Below are positions 9,710 to 18,830 of a stretch of DNA of 64,000 nt, in pieces. Position 1 is the stretch's first letter, and each line of letters begins with the position of its first letter. Location: positions 1,240,001 through 1,304,000 of the forward strand of contig CP083824.1 of the NCBI GenBank assembly GCA_023023105.1, written 5' to 3'. The translations under genes and the position numbers were made by a program. The notes beneath the pieces were generated by a model. It was not told the origin of the DNA. It ran no database searches and saw only the letters and a list, made by a program, of their open reading frames with translations. This stretch comes from Enterobacter ludwigii. GTDB taxonomy: Bacteria; Pseudomonadota; Gammaproteobacteria; Enterobacterales; Enterobacteriaceae.

Positions 9710-10510
9710 TTACAGACCTTTGATGTTCTCTGCTTCTAATTCGTTGAAGTATTTCAGCGTTTTCACTTTCAGCTCCATCGTGGACGGTTCGTCACAAACG
9801 ATGACTGATTTCGGATGCAGCTGCAGGCAGCTGATGGTCCACATGTGGTTAACGTTGCCTTCAACGGCAGCCTGGAGCGCCTGCGCTTTCACGCCGCCCA
9901 GGACCAGAATCATCACTTCTTCGGCATCCAAAAGGGTGCCTACACCTACGGTCAGGGCGTATTTTGGAACCTGGTTAACGTCACCGTCAAAGAAGCGGGA
10001 GTTTGCCACGCGTGTGTCATGGGTCAGCGTTTTAATACGGGTACGGGAAGCCAGAGAAGACGCCGGTTCGTTAAACGCGATATGACCATCATTACCTACA
10101 CCACCCATAAACAGGTGGATTTTACCGTAGGAACGGATTTTTTCTTCATACTGACGACATTCTGCGTCAATATCAGGCGCGTTTCCATTCAGCAGGTTAA
10201 TATTTTCAGATGGAATATCAACGTGATCAAAGAAGTTGCGGTGCATAAAGCTATGGTAGCTTTCCGGGTGATCCTTCGGTAAGCCAACATATTCGTCCAT
10301 ATTGAAGGTCACAACATGTTTAAAGCTAACCTGGCCTGCTTTATGCATCTCAACCAGTGCCTTATACGCGGTTAGGGGTGTGCCGCCTGTTGGAAGACCA
10401 AGAACGAAAGGACGATCGGCAGTAGGTTTAAATGCGTTAATACGGTTAACGATATGGCGAGCGGCCCATTTACCAACTTGTTCAGCAGTTGCCAGGGGAA
10501 TCAGTCTCAT
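9710..10510 (-). CDS. nagB: Glucosamine-6-phosphate deaminase
   Basis: 266 aa, standard length for the hexameric allosteric enzyme converting GlcN-6-P to fructose-6-P and ammonia. It shows the N-terminal phosphate-binding GLPTGGTP loop, the DEYVG motif and [14 protein letters not shown], which carries the catalytic Asp, His and Glu. First gene of nagBACD; divergent from nagE across a 326-bp control region. Confidence 0.98.
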   Translation of the reverse strand: MRLIPLATAEQVGKWAARHIVNRINAFKPTADRPFVLGLPTGGTPLTAYKALVEMHKAGQVSFKHVVTFNMDEYVGLPKDHPESYHSFMHRNFFDHVDIPSENINLLNGNAPDIDAECRQYEEKIRSYGKIHLFMGGVGNDGHIAFNEPASSLASRTRIKTLTHDTRVANSRFFDGDVNQVPKYALTVGVGTLLDAEEVMILVLGGVKAQALQAAVEGNVNHMWTISCLQLHPKSVIVCDEPSTMELKVKTLKYFNELEAENIKGL

Positions 10511-10674
10511 TGTTCACCTCAAGAGTTAAAGTAGAAGAGTGGGCGGATGGCTATCGGAACCTGAATTAAGCGTAACCTGGAATCTTTCAGGCCGGATCAA
10601 TCCGTCTTGATTTTTTGAATGATAAAATAAGTTTTCGCAGTTAGCCAGCATAAGGGAGGGTTAATAACGATATT

Positions 10675-10692
10675 TGGTGACAAAAATCACAA
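10675..10692. promoter_or_regulatory. Candidate CRP site between nagB and nagE
   Basis: GGTGA-N6-TCACA differs from the CRP consensus TGTGA-N6-TCACA at one base. It lies centrally in the 326-bp nagB-nagE intergenic region, where CRP acts with NagC on both promoters in E. coli. Confidence 0.7.
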
Positions 10693-10702
10693 AAAATACG
10701 TG

Positions 10703-10729
10703 TTTAATTTGCGATACGAATTAATTTTT
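10703..10729. promoter_or_regulatory. Candidate NagC operator (nagE side)
   Basis: An AT-rich dyad around GCGATACGAATTAA resembles the high-affinity nagE operator of E. coli. A second AT-rich stretch near 10617-10640 (GATAAAATAAG...TTCG) could be the nagB-side operator; in E. coli NagC loops DNA between two such sites. Confidence 0.6.
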
Positions 10730-10836
10730 CACACACTCACAATGCCAGTGAATCATCAACTGTATTTATAGTTCGTGACACAATAAAAAACAGAGCTGAG
10801 AACATGCCTTAAACGGGGTCTCATAGGGGGAAGAAA

Positions 10837-12858
10837 GTGAGTATTCTAGGTTATTTACAAAAGGTTGGTCGCGCACTTATGGTGCCGGTCGCCACGCTGC
10901 CAGCCGCAGCGATATTAATGGGTGTCGGTTACTGGATTGACCCGGTAAGTTGGGGCGGCGATAACGCTCTGGCGGCACTGTTTATTAAATCGGGCTCCGC
11001 CATTATCGATCACATGTCAGTCCTGTTCGCGATTGGTGTGGCTTATGGTATGTCCAAAGATAAAGACGGCGCAGCGGCGCTGACCGGCTTTGTCGGTTTC
11101 CTGGTATTAACTACCCTCTGCTCCCCAGCAGCGGTGTCTATGATTCAAAAAATCCCAGCGGATCAAGTTCCTGCCGCATTCGGGAAAATTGAAAACCAGT
11201 TCGTTGGTATCCTCGTCGGTATCATCTCTGCTGAACTGTACAACCGCTTCAGCGGCGTAGAGCTGCCAAAAGCGCTGTCCTTCTTCAGCGGTCGTCGTCT
11301 GGTGCCTATTCTGACTTCCTTCCTGATGATCGTTGTTGCATTCATCATGATGTACATCTGGCCGGTTATCTTTGACGGTCTGGTGAACTTCGGTGAGCAC
11401 ATTCAGAAGCTGGGTTCCGTCGGTGCGGGCGTATACGCGTTCTTCAACCGTCTGTTGATCCCGGTCGGTTTGCACCACGCGCTGAACTCCGTATTCTGGT
11501 TCGATGTTGCCGGTATTAACGATATTCCTAACTTCCTGGGTGGCGCACAGTCCATCGAAGCAGGTAAAGCGGTTGTCGGTATCACTGGTCGTTACCAGGC
11601 GGGCTTCTTCCCAATCATGATGTTCGGCCTGCCAGGTGCAGCGCTGGCTATCTACCACTGCGCACGTCCAGAGAACAAAGCGAAAGTCCTGGGTATCATG
11701 ATGGCGGGTGCATTTGCAGCCTTCTTCACCGGTATCACTGAACCGCTGGAATTCTCCTTCATGTTCGTGGCTCCTGTGCTGTATGTGATCCACGCTGTGC
11801 TGACCGGTATCTCTGTGTTCATCGCCGCAAGTATGCAGTGGATTGCCGGTTTCGGCTTCAGTGCGGGTCTGGTGGATATGGTGCTTTCTTCCCGTAACCC
11901 GCTGGCAACCCACTGGTGGATGCTGATCCCACAGGGTCTGGTGTTCTTTGCTATCTACTACGTGGTGTTCCGTTTCACTATCACCAAATTCAACCTGATG
12001 ACCCCAGGTCGTGAACTGGCTGTTGCCGGTAGCGAAGCGGATGGTCAGGACGTGAATGTGAGCGCGGACAAAGACCAGGATGTTGCAGGTCTGGCGCGTC
12101 AGTACATCGCCGCTGTCGGCGGTTCTGACAACCTGACCGGTATCGACGCATGTATCACCCGTCTGCGTCTGAACGTAAAAGACTCTTCTCTGGTGAACGA
12201 AGCGCTGGCTAAACGCCTGGGTGCATCCGGTGTTATCCGTCTGAACAAAACCAGCGTGCAGATTATCGTTGGGTTCGTGGCAGAAAAAATTGCCAATGCC
12301 ATGAAAACGACAGGTCCGGTAGCCGCAGCGGAAACGTCTGCAGCTCCAGCCGCTGCGCCAGCTGCCGCAAAACCGCAGGCAGTACCAAATGCTAAAACGA
12401 TTGCCGCACTGGTTTCCCCAGTGACGGGTGAAGTCGTTGCCATTGAGCAGGTGCCTGACGAAGCCTTCGCCAGCAAAGCGGTCGGTGACGGTGTCGCGGT
12501 AAAACCAACGGAAAAAACCGTGGTGTCACCAGCAGCCGGTACCATCGTAAAAATCTTCAATACCAACCATGCGTTCTGCCTCGAAACCGAGAATGGTGCT
12601 GAGATCGTTGTCCACATGGGTATTGATACCGTTGCGCTGAACGGCCAGGGCTTTACTCGCCTGGTGGAAGAGGGTGCTGAAGTGGTCGCAGGGCAGCCAA
12701 TCCTGGAAATGGATCTGGACTTCCTGAACGCCAACGCGCGCTCAATGATTAGTCCGGTCGTTTGCAGCAACATTGATGACTTTAGTGGCCTGGTCATTCA
12801 GGCGAAAGGTCAAGTGGTTGCGGGTCAAACGCCACTGTATGAGATTAAAGGCAAGTAA
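10837..12858 (+). CDS. nagE: N-acetylglucosamine-specific PTS enzyme EIICBA
   Basis: 673 aa inner-membrane transporter that phosphorylates GlcNAc during import. The N-terminal ~370 residues are the membrane EIIC domain; the EIIB domain has the phospho-cysteine Cys439 in GIDACITRL; the EIIA domain has the phospho-histidine His593 in VVHMGID. The Ala/Pro-rich linker between EIIB and EIIA (about residues 490-525) makes it longer than the ~648 aa E. coli protein. The start is GTG (10837-10839) behind a purine-rich AGGGGGAAGAAA; no ATG fits the conserved MSILGYLQK N-terminus. Confidence 0.97.
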   Translation: MSILGYLQKVGRALMVPVATLPAAAILMGVGYWIDPVSWGGDNALAALFIKSGSAIIDHMSVLFAIGVAYGMSKDKDGAAALTGFVGFLVLTTLCSPAAVSMIQKIPADQVPAAFGKIENQFVGILVGIISAELYNRFSGVELPKALSFFSGRRLVPILTSFLMIVVAFIMMYIWPVIFDGLVNFGEHIQKLGSVGAGVYAFFNRLLIPVGLHHALNSVFWFDVAGINDIPNFLGGAQSIEAGKAVVGITGRYQAGFFPIMMFGLPGAALAIYHCARPENKAKVLGIMMAGAFAAFFTGITEPLEFSFMFVAPVLYVIHAVLTGISVFIAASMQWIAGFGFSAGLVDMVLSSRNPLATHWWMLIPQGLVFFAIYYVVFRFTITKFNLMTPGRELAVAGSEADGQDVNVSADKDQDVAGLARQYIAAVGGSDNLTGIDACITRLRLNVKDSSLVNEALAKRLGASGVIRLNKTSVQIIVGFVAEKIANAMKTTGPVAAAETSAAPAAAPAAAKPQAVPNAKTIAALVSPVTGEVVAIEQVPDEAFASKAVGDGVAVKPTEKTVVSPAAGTIVKIFNTNHAFCLETENGAEIVVHMGIDTVALNGQGFTRLVEEGAEVVAGQPILEMDLDFLNANARSMISPVVCSNIDDFSGLVIQAKGQVVAGQTPLYEIKGK

Positions 12859-12884
12859 TCGCTCCTGAGTAGAGTCATGCCTTA

Positions 12885-12919
12885 AGCGGCGGGGGATATC
12901 CCTCGCCGCTTTTTTTTGC
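12885..12919 (+). terminator. nagE intrinsic terminator
   Basis: AGCGGCG...CGCCGCT hairpin with a short internal loop (GATATC), followed by eight T. Confidence 0.92.
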
Positions 12920-13027
12920 AGCAAATGCCCCCATTATTTTCTTCAGAGCCGTTTTAAGGGTTGTCACTACGTCCGGCTTATAAGATCATATGCCGTTATA
13001 CGTTGTTTACGCTTTGAGGAATCCACG

Positions 13028-14695
13028 ATGAGTGAGGCAGAAGCCCGCCCGAGTAACTTTATTCGTCAGATCATCGATGAAGATCTGGCCAGTGGTAAGC
13101 ACACCACAATTCATACGCGTTTCCCGCCGGAGCCGAATGGTTACCTGCATATTGGTCACGCGAAATCTATCTGCCTGAACTTTGGCATTGCCCAGGACTA
13201 CCAGGGGCAGTGCAACCTGCGTTTCGATGACACCAACCCAGTAAAAGAAGACATCGAATACGTTGAGTCCATCAAGAACGACGTGCAATGGCTGGGCTTT
13301 AACTGGTCTGGCGACATCTGCTACTCCTCTGACTATTTTGATCAGCTGTATGCCTATGCGGTAGAGCTGATTAACAAAGGTCTGGCGTACGTCGACGAGC
13401 TGTCTGCCGATGAGATCCGTGAATACCGCGGCTCGCTGACCGCGCCTGGTAAAAACAGCCCGTACCGCGATCGCAGCGTGGAAGAGAACCTGGCGCTGTT
13501 TGAAAAAATGCGTGCCGGTGGCTTCGAAGAAGGCAAAGCCTGTCTGCGTGCCAAAATTGACATGGCATCTCCGTTCATCGTGATGCGTGACCCGGTGCTG
13601 TACCGCATTAAGTTTGCGGAACACCACCAGACGGGTAACAAGTGGTGCATCTACCCGATGTACGACTTCACCCACTGCATCAGCGATGCGCTGGAAGGCA
13701 TTACTCACTCTCTGTGTACGCTGGAGTTCCAGGACAACCGTCGTCTGTACGACTGGGTACTGGATAACATCACTATCCCTGTGCATCCACGTCAGTACGA
13801 GTTCTCTCGTCTGAATCTGGAATACACCGTGATGTCCAAGCGTAAGCTGAACCTGCTGGTGACCGACAAGCACGTTGAAGGCTGGGACGATCCGCGTATG
13901 CCGACTATCTCTGGTCTGCGTCGTCGTGGTTACACCGCCGCTTCTATTCGTGAGTTCTGCAAACGCATCGGTGTGACTAAGCAGGATAACACCATTGAAA
14001 TGGCGTCTCTGGAATCCTGCATTCGTGAAGATCTCAACGAAAACGCACCGCGCGCAATGGCAGTCATCGATCCAGTGAAACTGGTTATCGAAAACTACCC
14101 GCAGGGTGAAAGCGAGCTGGTGTCCATGCCTAACCATCCGAATAAACCGGAAATGGGTAGCCGCGACGTACCGTTCAGCGCTGAAATCTGGATCGATCGT
14201 GCTGACTTCCGCGAAGAAGCGAACAAGCAGTACAAGCGTCTGGTATTGGGTAAAGAGGTGCGTCTGCGTAATGCTTACGTCATCAAGGCTGAGCGCGTAG
14301 AGAAAGATGCTGAAGGCAATATCACCACCATCTTCTGTTCTTATGATGCTGAAACCCTGAGCAAAGATCCGGCTGATGGCCGTAAAGTGAAAGGCGTTAT
14401 CCATTGGGTAAGTGCTGCACACGCGCTGCCTGTTGAAATTCGCCTGTACGATCGTCTGTTCAGTGTCCCTAACCCTGGTGCTGCCGAAGACTTCCTGGCG
14501 ACGATCAACCCGGAATCTCTGGTAATTAAACAGGGTTATGCCGAGCCGTCTTTAAAAGCGGCCGAAGCGGGTAAAGCGTTCCAGTTCGAACGCGAAGGTT
14601 ACTTCTGCCTGGATAGCCGTTACAGCACGGCGGAAAAACCGGTGTTTAACCGTACCGTTGGTCTGCGTGACACCTGGGCTAAGATCGGCGAATAA
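13028..14695 (+). CDS. glnS: Glutaminyl-tRNA synthetase
   Basis: 555 aa class I synthetase charging the tRNA-Gln species encoded at 3.6-4.1 kb. The HIGH motif appears as [10 protein letters not shown] near residue 35 and the KMSKS-like loop as MSKRKL near residue 270; the C-terminal half is the anticodon-binding beta-barrel. The start ATG at 13028 follows GAGGA. It is monocistronic, with a terminator at 14723. Confidence 0.98.
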   Translation: MSEAEARPSNFIRQIIDEDLASGKHTTIHTRFPPEPNGYLHIGHAKSICLNFGIAQDYQGQCNLRFDDTNPVKEDIEYVESIKNDVQWLGFNWSGDICYSSDYFDQLYAYAVELINKGLAYVDELSADEIREYRGSLTAPGKNSPYRDRSVEENLALFEKMRAGGFEEGKACLRAKIDMASPFIVMRDPVLYRIKFAEHHQTGNKWCIYPMYDFTHCISDALEGITHSLCTLEFQDNRRLYDWVLDNITIPVHPRQYEFSRLNLEYTVMSKRKLNLLVTDKHVEGWDDPRMPTISGLRRRGYTAASIREFCKRIGVTKQDNTIEMASLESCIREDLNENAPRAMAVIDPVKLVIENYPQGESELVSMPNHPNKPEMGSRDVPFSAEIWIDRADFREEANKQYKRLVLGKEVRLRNAYVIKAERVEKDAEGNITTIFCSYDAETLSKDPADGRKVKGVIHWVSAAHALPVEIRLYDRLFSVPNPGAAEDFLATINPESLVIKQGYAEPSLKAAEAGKAFQFEREGYFCLDSRYSTAEKPVFNRTVGLRDTWAKIGE

Positions 14696-14722
14696 TATTG
14701 CCATTCTGGTCAATGAGAGACA

Positions 14723-14749
14723 AACGCCGCGATAAGCGGCGTTTTTTTA
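14723..14749 (+). terminator. glnS intrinsic terminator
   Basis: AACGCCGC / GCGGCGTT hairpin with a 4-nt loop and a run of seven T. Confidence 0.92.
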
Positions 14750-15124
14750 TTTAACGATCAGACTATTAAGGCACAGCACAAATAAGATGTTCGTGAAATT
14801 GAGGTCAATGAGGTGCTACTTATTTTACTCAAAAAAAGTTTCAATATTTACTAATAACCTTAAGGACAAAAAATACGCAGAATAAACGGTCGGTACTCCC
14901 TCAAAATACGCGTTATTCCCTGTAAATCCTCGCATTGGCACAGATGTTACAAATCACTACCAATTATGTGCACTTCGTCATAATCCTGACTTTTGCTCGC
15001 TGAAAAGCATTGATAATTCGCGTCGCGAAAAATAACCTAAAGGCGGTAGTTAATTCGAGGGTATTTCTAACTACCCCTGACCATTAGGTCTTTTATATTT
15101 TTCGCCGTTTAAGGCGTTTTAATT
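14750..15124 (+). promoter_or_regulatory. chiP upstream control region with candidate NagC box
   Basis: There is no gene in this AT-rich stretch. At 15013-15035 ATAATTCGCGTCGCGAAAAA plus TAA is an imperfect dyad (TTCGCG/CGCGAA core) resembling NagC/Mlc operators, consistent with NagC control of chiPQ in E. coli. A second TTTTATATTTTTCG stretch near 15092 may be another operator or the -10 region. Confidence 0.55.
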
Positions 15125-15138
15125 CGTCAAAGAGGAAT
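15125..15138 (+). promoter_or_regulatory. ChiX small-RNA pairing site on the chiP mRNA
   Basis: CGTCAAAGAGGAAT overlaps the chiP Shine-Dalgarno sequence. It is the exact complement of the ATTCCTCTTTGACG seed of the ChiX (MicM) sRNA as I recall it. In E. coli and Salmonella this pairing silences chiP until the chitobiose operon RNA titrates ChiX. Confidence 0.8.
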
Positions 15139-15143
15139 AATCT

Positions 15144-16541
15144 ATGCGTACGTTCAGTGGCAAACGTAGTGCGCTGGCGCTGGCTATTGCCGGTGTGACA
15201 GCAATGTCGGGCCTGGTGATTGCACCAGAGGCGAAGGCAGCAGGTTTTATTGATGATTCAACCCTCACGGGGGGGATTTACTACTGGCAGCGTGAACGTG
15301 ACCGTAAAGACGTCACTGAAGACAAATACAAAACCAACCTTTCTCACTCCACCTGGAACGCCAATCTGGATTTCCAGTCTGGTTATGCTGCCGATATGTT
15401 CGGTCTGGATATTGCGGCATTCACGGCAATTGAAATGGCGGAAAACGGCGACAGCGCCCACCCGAACGAAATCGCATTCTCCTCCAGTAATAAAGCCTAT
15501 AAAGAAGACTGGTCCGGAGATAAAAGCGGTATCAGCCTGTACAAGGCAGCAGCGAAATTCAAATACGGTCCGGTATGGGCGCGCGGCGGTTATATTCAGC
15601 CAACCGGTCAGACTCTGTTAGCACCACACTGGAGCTTTATGCCGGGTACTTACCAGGGCGCGGAAGCGGGTGCCAACTTTGATTACGGTGATGCAGGTGC
15701 GTTGAGCTTCTCCTATATGTGGACCAACGAGTACAAAGCACCATGGCACATTGAAATGGACAAGTTCTACCAGAACGATAAGAAAACCAAAGTAGATTAT
15801 CTCCATTCACTGGGTGCTAAATACGACTTTAAAAACGACCTGGTACTTGAGGCGGCATTTGGCCAGGCTCAAGGTTACGTCGATCAGTACTTTGCCAAGG
15901 CCAGCTATAAATTTGATATCGCGGGCAGTCCGTTGAGCACCAGCTACCAGTTCTACGGTACGCGCGACAAAGTCAGTAATGGTGGCGTCAACGATATCTA
16001 TGACGGCACCGCGTGGTTGCAGGCTCTCACCTTCGGCTACAAAGTCGGACAGGTTGATTTGCGTCTGGAAGGCACATGGGTGAAGGCGGAAGGGCAGCAG
16101 GGGTACTTCCTGCAGCGTATGACCCCAACCTATGCATCGTCTAACGGTCGTCTTGATATCTGGTGGGATAACCGCTCTGACTTCAACGCCGACGGCGAAA
16201 AAGCGGTGTTCTTCGGCGCGATGTATGACCTGAAAAACTGGAACCTGCCTGGCTGGGCGGTGGGTGCATCTTACGCTTATGCCTGGGATGCAAAACCTGC
16301 AGATATGGCTACACCGGACGCTTACTACGATCCAAACTATCGCCTGAAAGAGTCTTCTTACAGCCTGGATGCTATCTACACCCTGCAGGACGGCCGCGCG
16401 AAAGGCACGATGTTCAAACTGCACTTCACCCAGTATGACAACCACTCCGACATTCCGAGCTACGCAGGCGGTTACGGCAACATCTTCCAGGATGAGCGTG
16501 ACGTGAAATTCATGGTTATCGCTCCATTCACTATCTTCTAA
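15144..16541 (+). CDS. chiP: Chitooligosaccharide outer-membrane porin ChiP
   Basis: 465 aa OprD-family porin. A basic N-terminus ([12 protein letters not shown]) leads into a hydrophobic signal peptide ending near EAKAAG. The mature part is rich in alternating aromatic beta strands ([14 protein letters not shown] at the start, [16 protein letters not shown] near the end) and closes with a terminal Phe (TIF), as outer-membrane barrels do. It admits chitobiose-size sugars. chiQ follows after 12 nt. Regulation is probably by NagC at the promoter and ChiX at the ribosome binding site. Confidence 0.95.
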   Translation: MRTFSGKRSALALAIAGVTAMSGLVIAPEAKAAGFIDDSTLTGGIYYWQRERDRKDVTEDKYKTNLSHSTWNANLDFQSGYAADMFGLDIAAFTAIEMAENGDSAHPNEIAFSSSNKAYKEDWSGDKSGISLYKAAAKFKYGPVWARGGYIQPTGQTLLAPHWSFMPGTYQGAEAGANFDYGDAGALSFSYMWTNEYKAPWHIEMDKFYQNDKKTKVDYLHSLGAKYDFKNDLVLEAAFGQAQGYVDQYFAKASYKFDIAGSPLSTSYQFYGTRDKVSNGGVNDIYDGTAWLQALTFGYKVGQVDLRLEGTWVKAEGQQGYFLQRMTPTYASSNGRLDIWWDNRSDFNADGEKAVFFGAMYDLKNWNLPGWAVGASYAYAWDAKPADMATPDAYYDPNYRLKESSYSLDAIYTLQDGRAKGTMFKLHFTQYDNHSDIPSYAGGYGNIFQDERDVKFMVIAPFTIF

Positions 16542-16553
16542 TGGAGACAGAAC

Positions 16554-16886
16554 ATGATGAAAAACATCGTAATCGTCGCGTTGCTGGCTGCGGGGCTGGC
16601 GGGGTGTGCGCAGGAGCTGGCACCGAAAGAGGACTCGCGTCTTAAAGAGGCGTATAGCGCCTGCATTAACACAGCGGAAGGTTCACCGGAGAAGATCGAA
16701 GCCTGTCAGAGCGTGCTGAATGTGCTGAAGAAAGAGAAGGCACATGAGCAGTTCGCCACACAGGAAAACGTTCGCGTGATGGATTACCAGGCCTGTATTC
16801 AGGCACGTAAAACCGGAAACGATCAGGAAGTGGCGAAGCGTTGCGACCAGATCTGGAAAGAGATTCGCAGTAACAACAGCAAATAA
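16554..16886 (+). CDS. chiQ: Chitosugar-induced lipoprotein ChiQ
   Basis: 110 aa. The N-terminal signal with lipobox LAGC (Cys near residue 18) marks a lipoprotein. The rest is hydrophilic and contains four further cysteines in paired CINTAEGSPEKIEAC and CIQARKTGNDQEVAKRC segments, which could form disulfides in the periplasm. Its function is not established; its place right behind chiP and before their shared terminator says it is made with the porin. Confidence 0.92.
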   Translation: MMKNIVIVALLAAGLAGCAQELAPKEDSRLKEAYSACINTAEGSPEKIEACQSVLNVLKKEKAHEQFATQENVRVMDYQACIQARKTGNDQEVAKRCDQIWKEIRSNNSK

Positions 16887-16900
16887 TTCTCTGTCATCAT

Positions 16901-16931
16901 GCCCGGTAGCACAGCGCTACCGGGCTTTTTT
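16901..16931 (+). terminator. chiPQ intrinsic terminator
   Basis: The perfect 10-bp stem GCCCGGTAGC / GCTACCGGGC with a 5-nt loop is followed by six T. Confidence 0.93.
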
Positions 16932-16946
16932 GCGTCAAATAACAGG

Positions 16947-16974
16947 CAAAAAAAAGCCAACCTCGCGGCTGGCT
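16947..16974 (-). terminator. fur terminator
   Basis: On the minus strand the AGCCAGCC...GGTTGGCT hairpin is followed by eight T. It lies directly after the fur stop and is convergent with the chiPQ terminator. Confidence 0.88.
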
Positions 16975-16993
16975 CAGAGTATGAAAGCTTGAG

Positions 16994-17440
16994 TTATTTA
17001 GCGTCGTGCGCGTGATCGTCTTCGCGGCAATCACCTTCAGCACAGTGACCATACAGGTACAGGCTGTGGTTGGTCAGGCGGATGCCATGACGAGCCGCGA
17101 TTTCACGCTGGCGCGCTTCGATGGAGTCATCGCTAAATTCAATGACCTTGCCACAGTCGAGGCAGATCAGGTGATCGTGGTGCTGTTGCTGGGTCAGTTC
17201 GAATACAGATTTACCGCCTTCGAAATTATGACGGGTAACAATGCCCGCGTCATCAAACTGGTTCAGCACGCGATAGACGGTAGCGAGCCCAATTTCTTCG
17301 CCCATGTCAATAAGACGTTTATAAAGGTCTTCCGCACTGACATGGTGATTGTCTGGACCCTGAAGCACTTCAAGGATTTTTAACCGAGGAAGCGTAACTT
17401 TCAGGCCAGCCTTCTTTAATGCGGTATTGTTGTCAGTCAT
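16994..17440 (-). CDS. fur: Ferric uptake regulator Fur
   Basis: 148 aa. The N-terminal winged helix domain (about residues 1-82) begins MTDNNTALKKAGLKVTLPR, and the C-terminal dimerisation domain contains the metal-binding cluster QQHHDHLICLDCGKVIEF. It is a global Fe(II)-dependent repressor of iron uptake. The start codon overlaps the stop of a small upstream ORF (uof), the classic arrangement for translational coupling and RyhB control. fldA lies upstream in the same orientation. Confidence 0.98.
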   Translation of the reverse strand: MTDNNTALKKAGLKVTLPRLKILEVLQGPDNHHVSAEDLYKRLIDMGEEIGLATVYRVLNQFDDAGIVTRHNFEGGKSVFELTQQQHHDHLICLDCGKVIEFSDDSIEARQREIAARHGIRLTNHSLYLYGHCAEGDCREDDHAHDAK

Positions 17441-17517
17441 GCGGAATCTGTCCTGTTGCTAAACGATTCACTTCTGTAGGAAGTGACAGAAAATGCACCT
17501 TGGATAATGCGTCTCAT
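17437..17517 (-). CDS. uof: Upstream ORF of fur (uof)
   Basis: A 26-codon ORF starting ATGAGACGCATTATC, whose TGA stop overlaps the fur ATG (ATGA). In E. coli a 28-codon uof is translated and coupled to fur, and the RyhB sRNA blocks uof translation. The N-terminal residues (M-R-II...SVTS) resemble the E. coli peptide as I remember it. A consensus TATAAT overlaps its ATG (17516-17521), so transcripts from that promoter would lack the uof start while longer ones would include it. Confidence 0.65.
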   Translation of the reverse strand: MRRIIQGAFSVTSYRSESFSNRTDSA

Positions 17518-17695
17518 TATAGAACTGCCATGTCTAAATGAAAACAGCAAGTCTCAGGCAAAATATGCTTATAAAAATGGGGTATCACCAACAAACTTGC
17601 TCAATGGAAACCACATTTTTCAGGGAGACATTGTACAGGTCTGGGCGAAAAAGTTAAAAGATTGTAGCAATTAATTTAATCGGTTTGACCTGGGG

Positions 17696-17721
17696 CGTGG
17701 CGCAACCGCAGTTGCGCCACG
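17696..17721 (-). terminator. Inverted repeat downstream of fldA
   Basis: The perfect 11-bp stem CGTGGCGCAAC / GTTGCGCCACG has a 4-nt loop, but no T-run follows on the minus strand. It could stabilise the fldA 3' end or cause partial termination, leaving some fldA-fur read-through. Confidence 0.55.
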
Positions 17722-17728
17722 ATAAAAA

Positions 17729-18259
17729 TCAGGCGTTCAGAATATCATCCAGGTGCAGTTCTTCACGGATCTGCTTAACCCACTTCTCAACACGCTCTGC
17801 GGTCAGTTCAGGCTGGCGGTCTTCGTCGATGGCCAGACCCACGAAGTGATCGTCATCAGCCAGGCCTTTAGAGGCTTCGAAGTGGTAACCCGCCGTTGGC
17901 CAGTGGCCTACGATAACCGCGCCATTTGGCTCAATGATGTCGCGGATGGTACCCAGCGCATCACAGAAATATTCTGCGTAGTCTTCCTGATCGCCACAGC
18001 CAAAAAGGGCAACCAGCTTGCCGTTGAAATCAACTTCTTCCAGCGTCGGGAAGAAATCATCCCAGTCACACTGGGCTTCACCGTAGTACCAGGTTGGAAT
18101 ACCTAGCAGCAGAATGTCATAGCCTTCGAGATCTTCTTTGCTGCTCTTGGCGATGTCATGCACATCAGCAACGTCTTTACCGAGCTGTTTTTGAATGTTT
18201 TTTGCGATATTTTCGGTATTGCCGGTATCACTGCCGAAGAAAATGCCGATGATTGCCAT
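17729..18259 (-). CDS. fldA: Flavodoxin 1
   Basis: 176 aa FMN-binding electron carrier. The phosphate loop is GSDTGNTE at residues 9-16, with the isoalloxazine-binding Trp/Tyr loops PTWYYGE and [15 protein letters not shown]. It feeds electrons to IspG/IspH, MetH, BioB and others. The frame is open 38 codons further upstream, but [14 protein letters not shown] is the family N-terminus, so the ATG at 18259 is used. Confidence 0.98.
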   Translation of the reverse strand: MAIIGIFFGSDTGNTENIAKNIQKQLGKDVADVHDIAKSSKEDLEGYDILLLGIPTWYYGEAQCDWDDFFPTLEEVDFNGKLVALFGCGDQEDYAEYFCDALGTIRDIIEPNGAVIVGHWPTAGYHFEASKGLADDDHFVGLAIDEDRQPELTAERVEKWVKQIREELHLDDILNA

Positions 18260-18414
18260 GAGTAAAATAACCTCTTGAAACTTAATAGTATGGTGGCGCA
18301 ATTCGGCCACGGATAAGGGCAATAATAGCAGAACTGGCAACCCTGCGGAAACAGCTATCGCGCAGGACTGCACTCTGTGCTACATGAAAAGGGCGATAAA
18401 GGGGATTTTCAGAC

Positions 18415-18702
18415 TTATGCCTGGCTGCGTAACGTCTCAAGCTGGACGAGCAACATCTCTTCAATGAGTTCGCTGCGGCTAATATTTCGCGCGTCAGCCA
18501 GCTCGTTAAGCGCATCGACGGCGTCGGCGTTGAGCTTCAGTTCGACACGCTTAAGCCCACGATTTTTATCGCGTTTAAGCTGATTGCGTTTATTGATACG
18601 CAGCTGTTCATCGCGCGAAAGCGGATTCGTTTTCGGTCGTCCCGGGCGACGCTCATTCGCGAACAGATCTAGTGTCGTACGGTCCGTTTGTTCTTTGGCC
18701 AT
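18415..18702 (-). CDS. ybfE: LexA-regulated ribbon-helix-helix-like protein YbfE
   Basis: 95 aa, basic N-terminal half (RRPGRPKTNPLSRDEQLRINKR) and a C-terminal segment VELKLNADAVDALNELADAR that looks like a ribbon-helix-helix DNA-binding fold. The E. coli orthologue belongs to the SOS regulon. I could not find a good CTGT-N8-ACAG LexA box upstream by eye, so SOS control here is unproven. Confidence 0.88.
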   Translation of the reverse strand: MAKEQTDRTTLDLFANERRPGRPKTNPLSRDEQLRINKRNQLKRDKNRGLKRVELKLNADAVDALNELADARNISRSELIEEMLLVQLETLRSQA

Positions 18703-18830
18703 GATTCTGAGACTTCGGGGGAAACACGCCGCCCTGCTAATGCCCGGGCGATAAGCGCGCCATCATACATCACCAAAAACGGCACGCCAACGACTGGAAG
18801 CCTGCAGCCTTCCAGTCGCTCTCTTTTTAA

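Noticed and set aside
13007..14422. 471-codon minus-strand ORF opposite glnS
   Set aside because: Antisense shadow produced by the strong codon bias of glnS; composition is His/Val/Phe/Thr rich as typical for such shadows.
17483..17674. 63-codon plus-strand ORF between fur and fldA
   Set aside because: It runs antisense to the fur/uof promoter region and lacks a Shine-Dalgarno; the minus-strand uof explains the region better.
18703..18800. LexA box upstream of ybfE
   Set aside because: No CTGT-N8-ACAG-like sequence with acceptable match was found in the 100 nt upstream.
18791..18822. Terminator of ybfF
   Set aside because: GACTGGAAG...CTTCCAGTC is a palindrome, but the T-run lies on the plus-strand side only, while ybfF runs on the minus strand; left unassigned.
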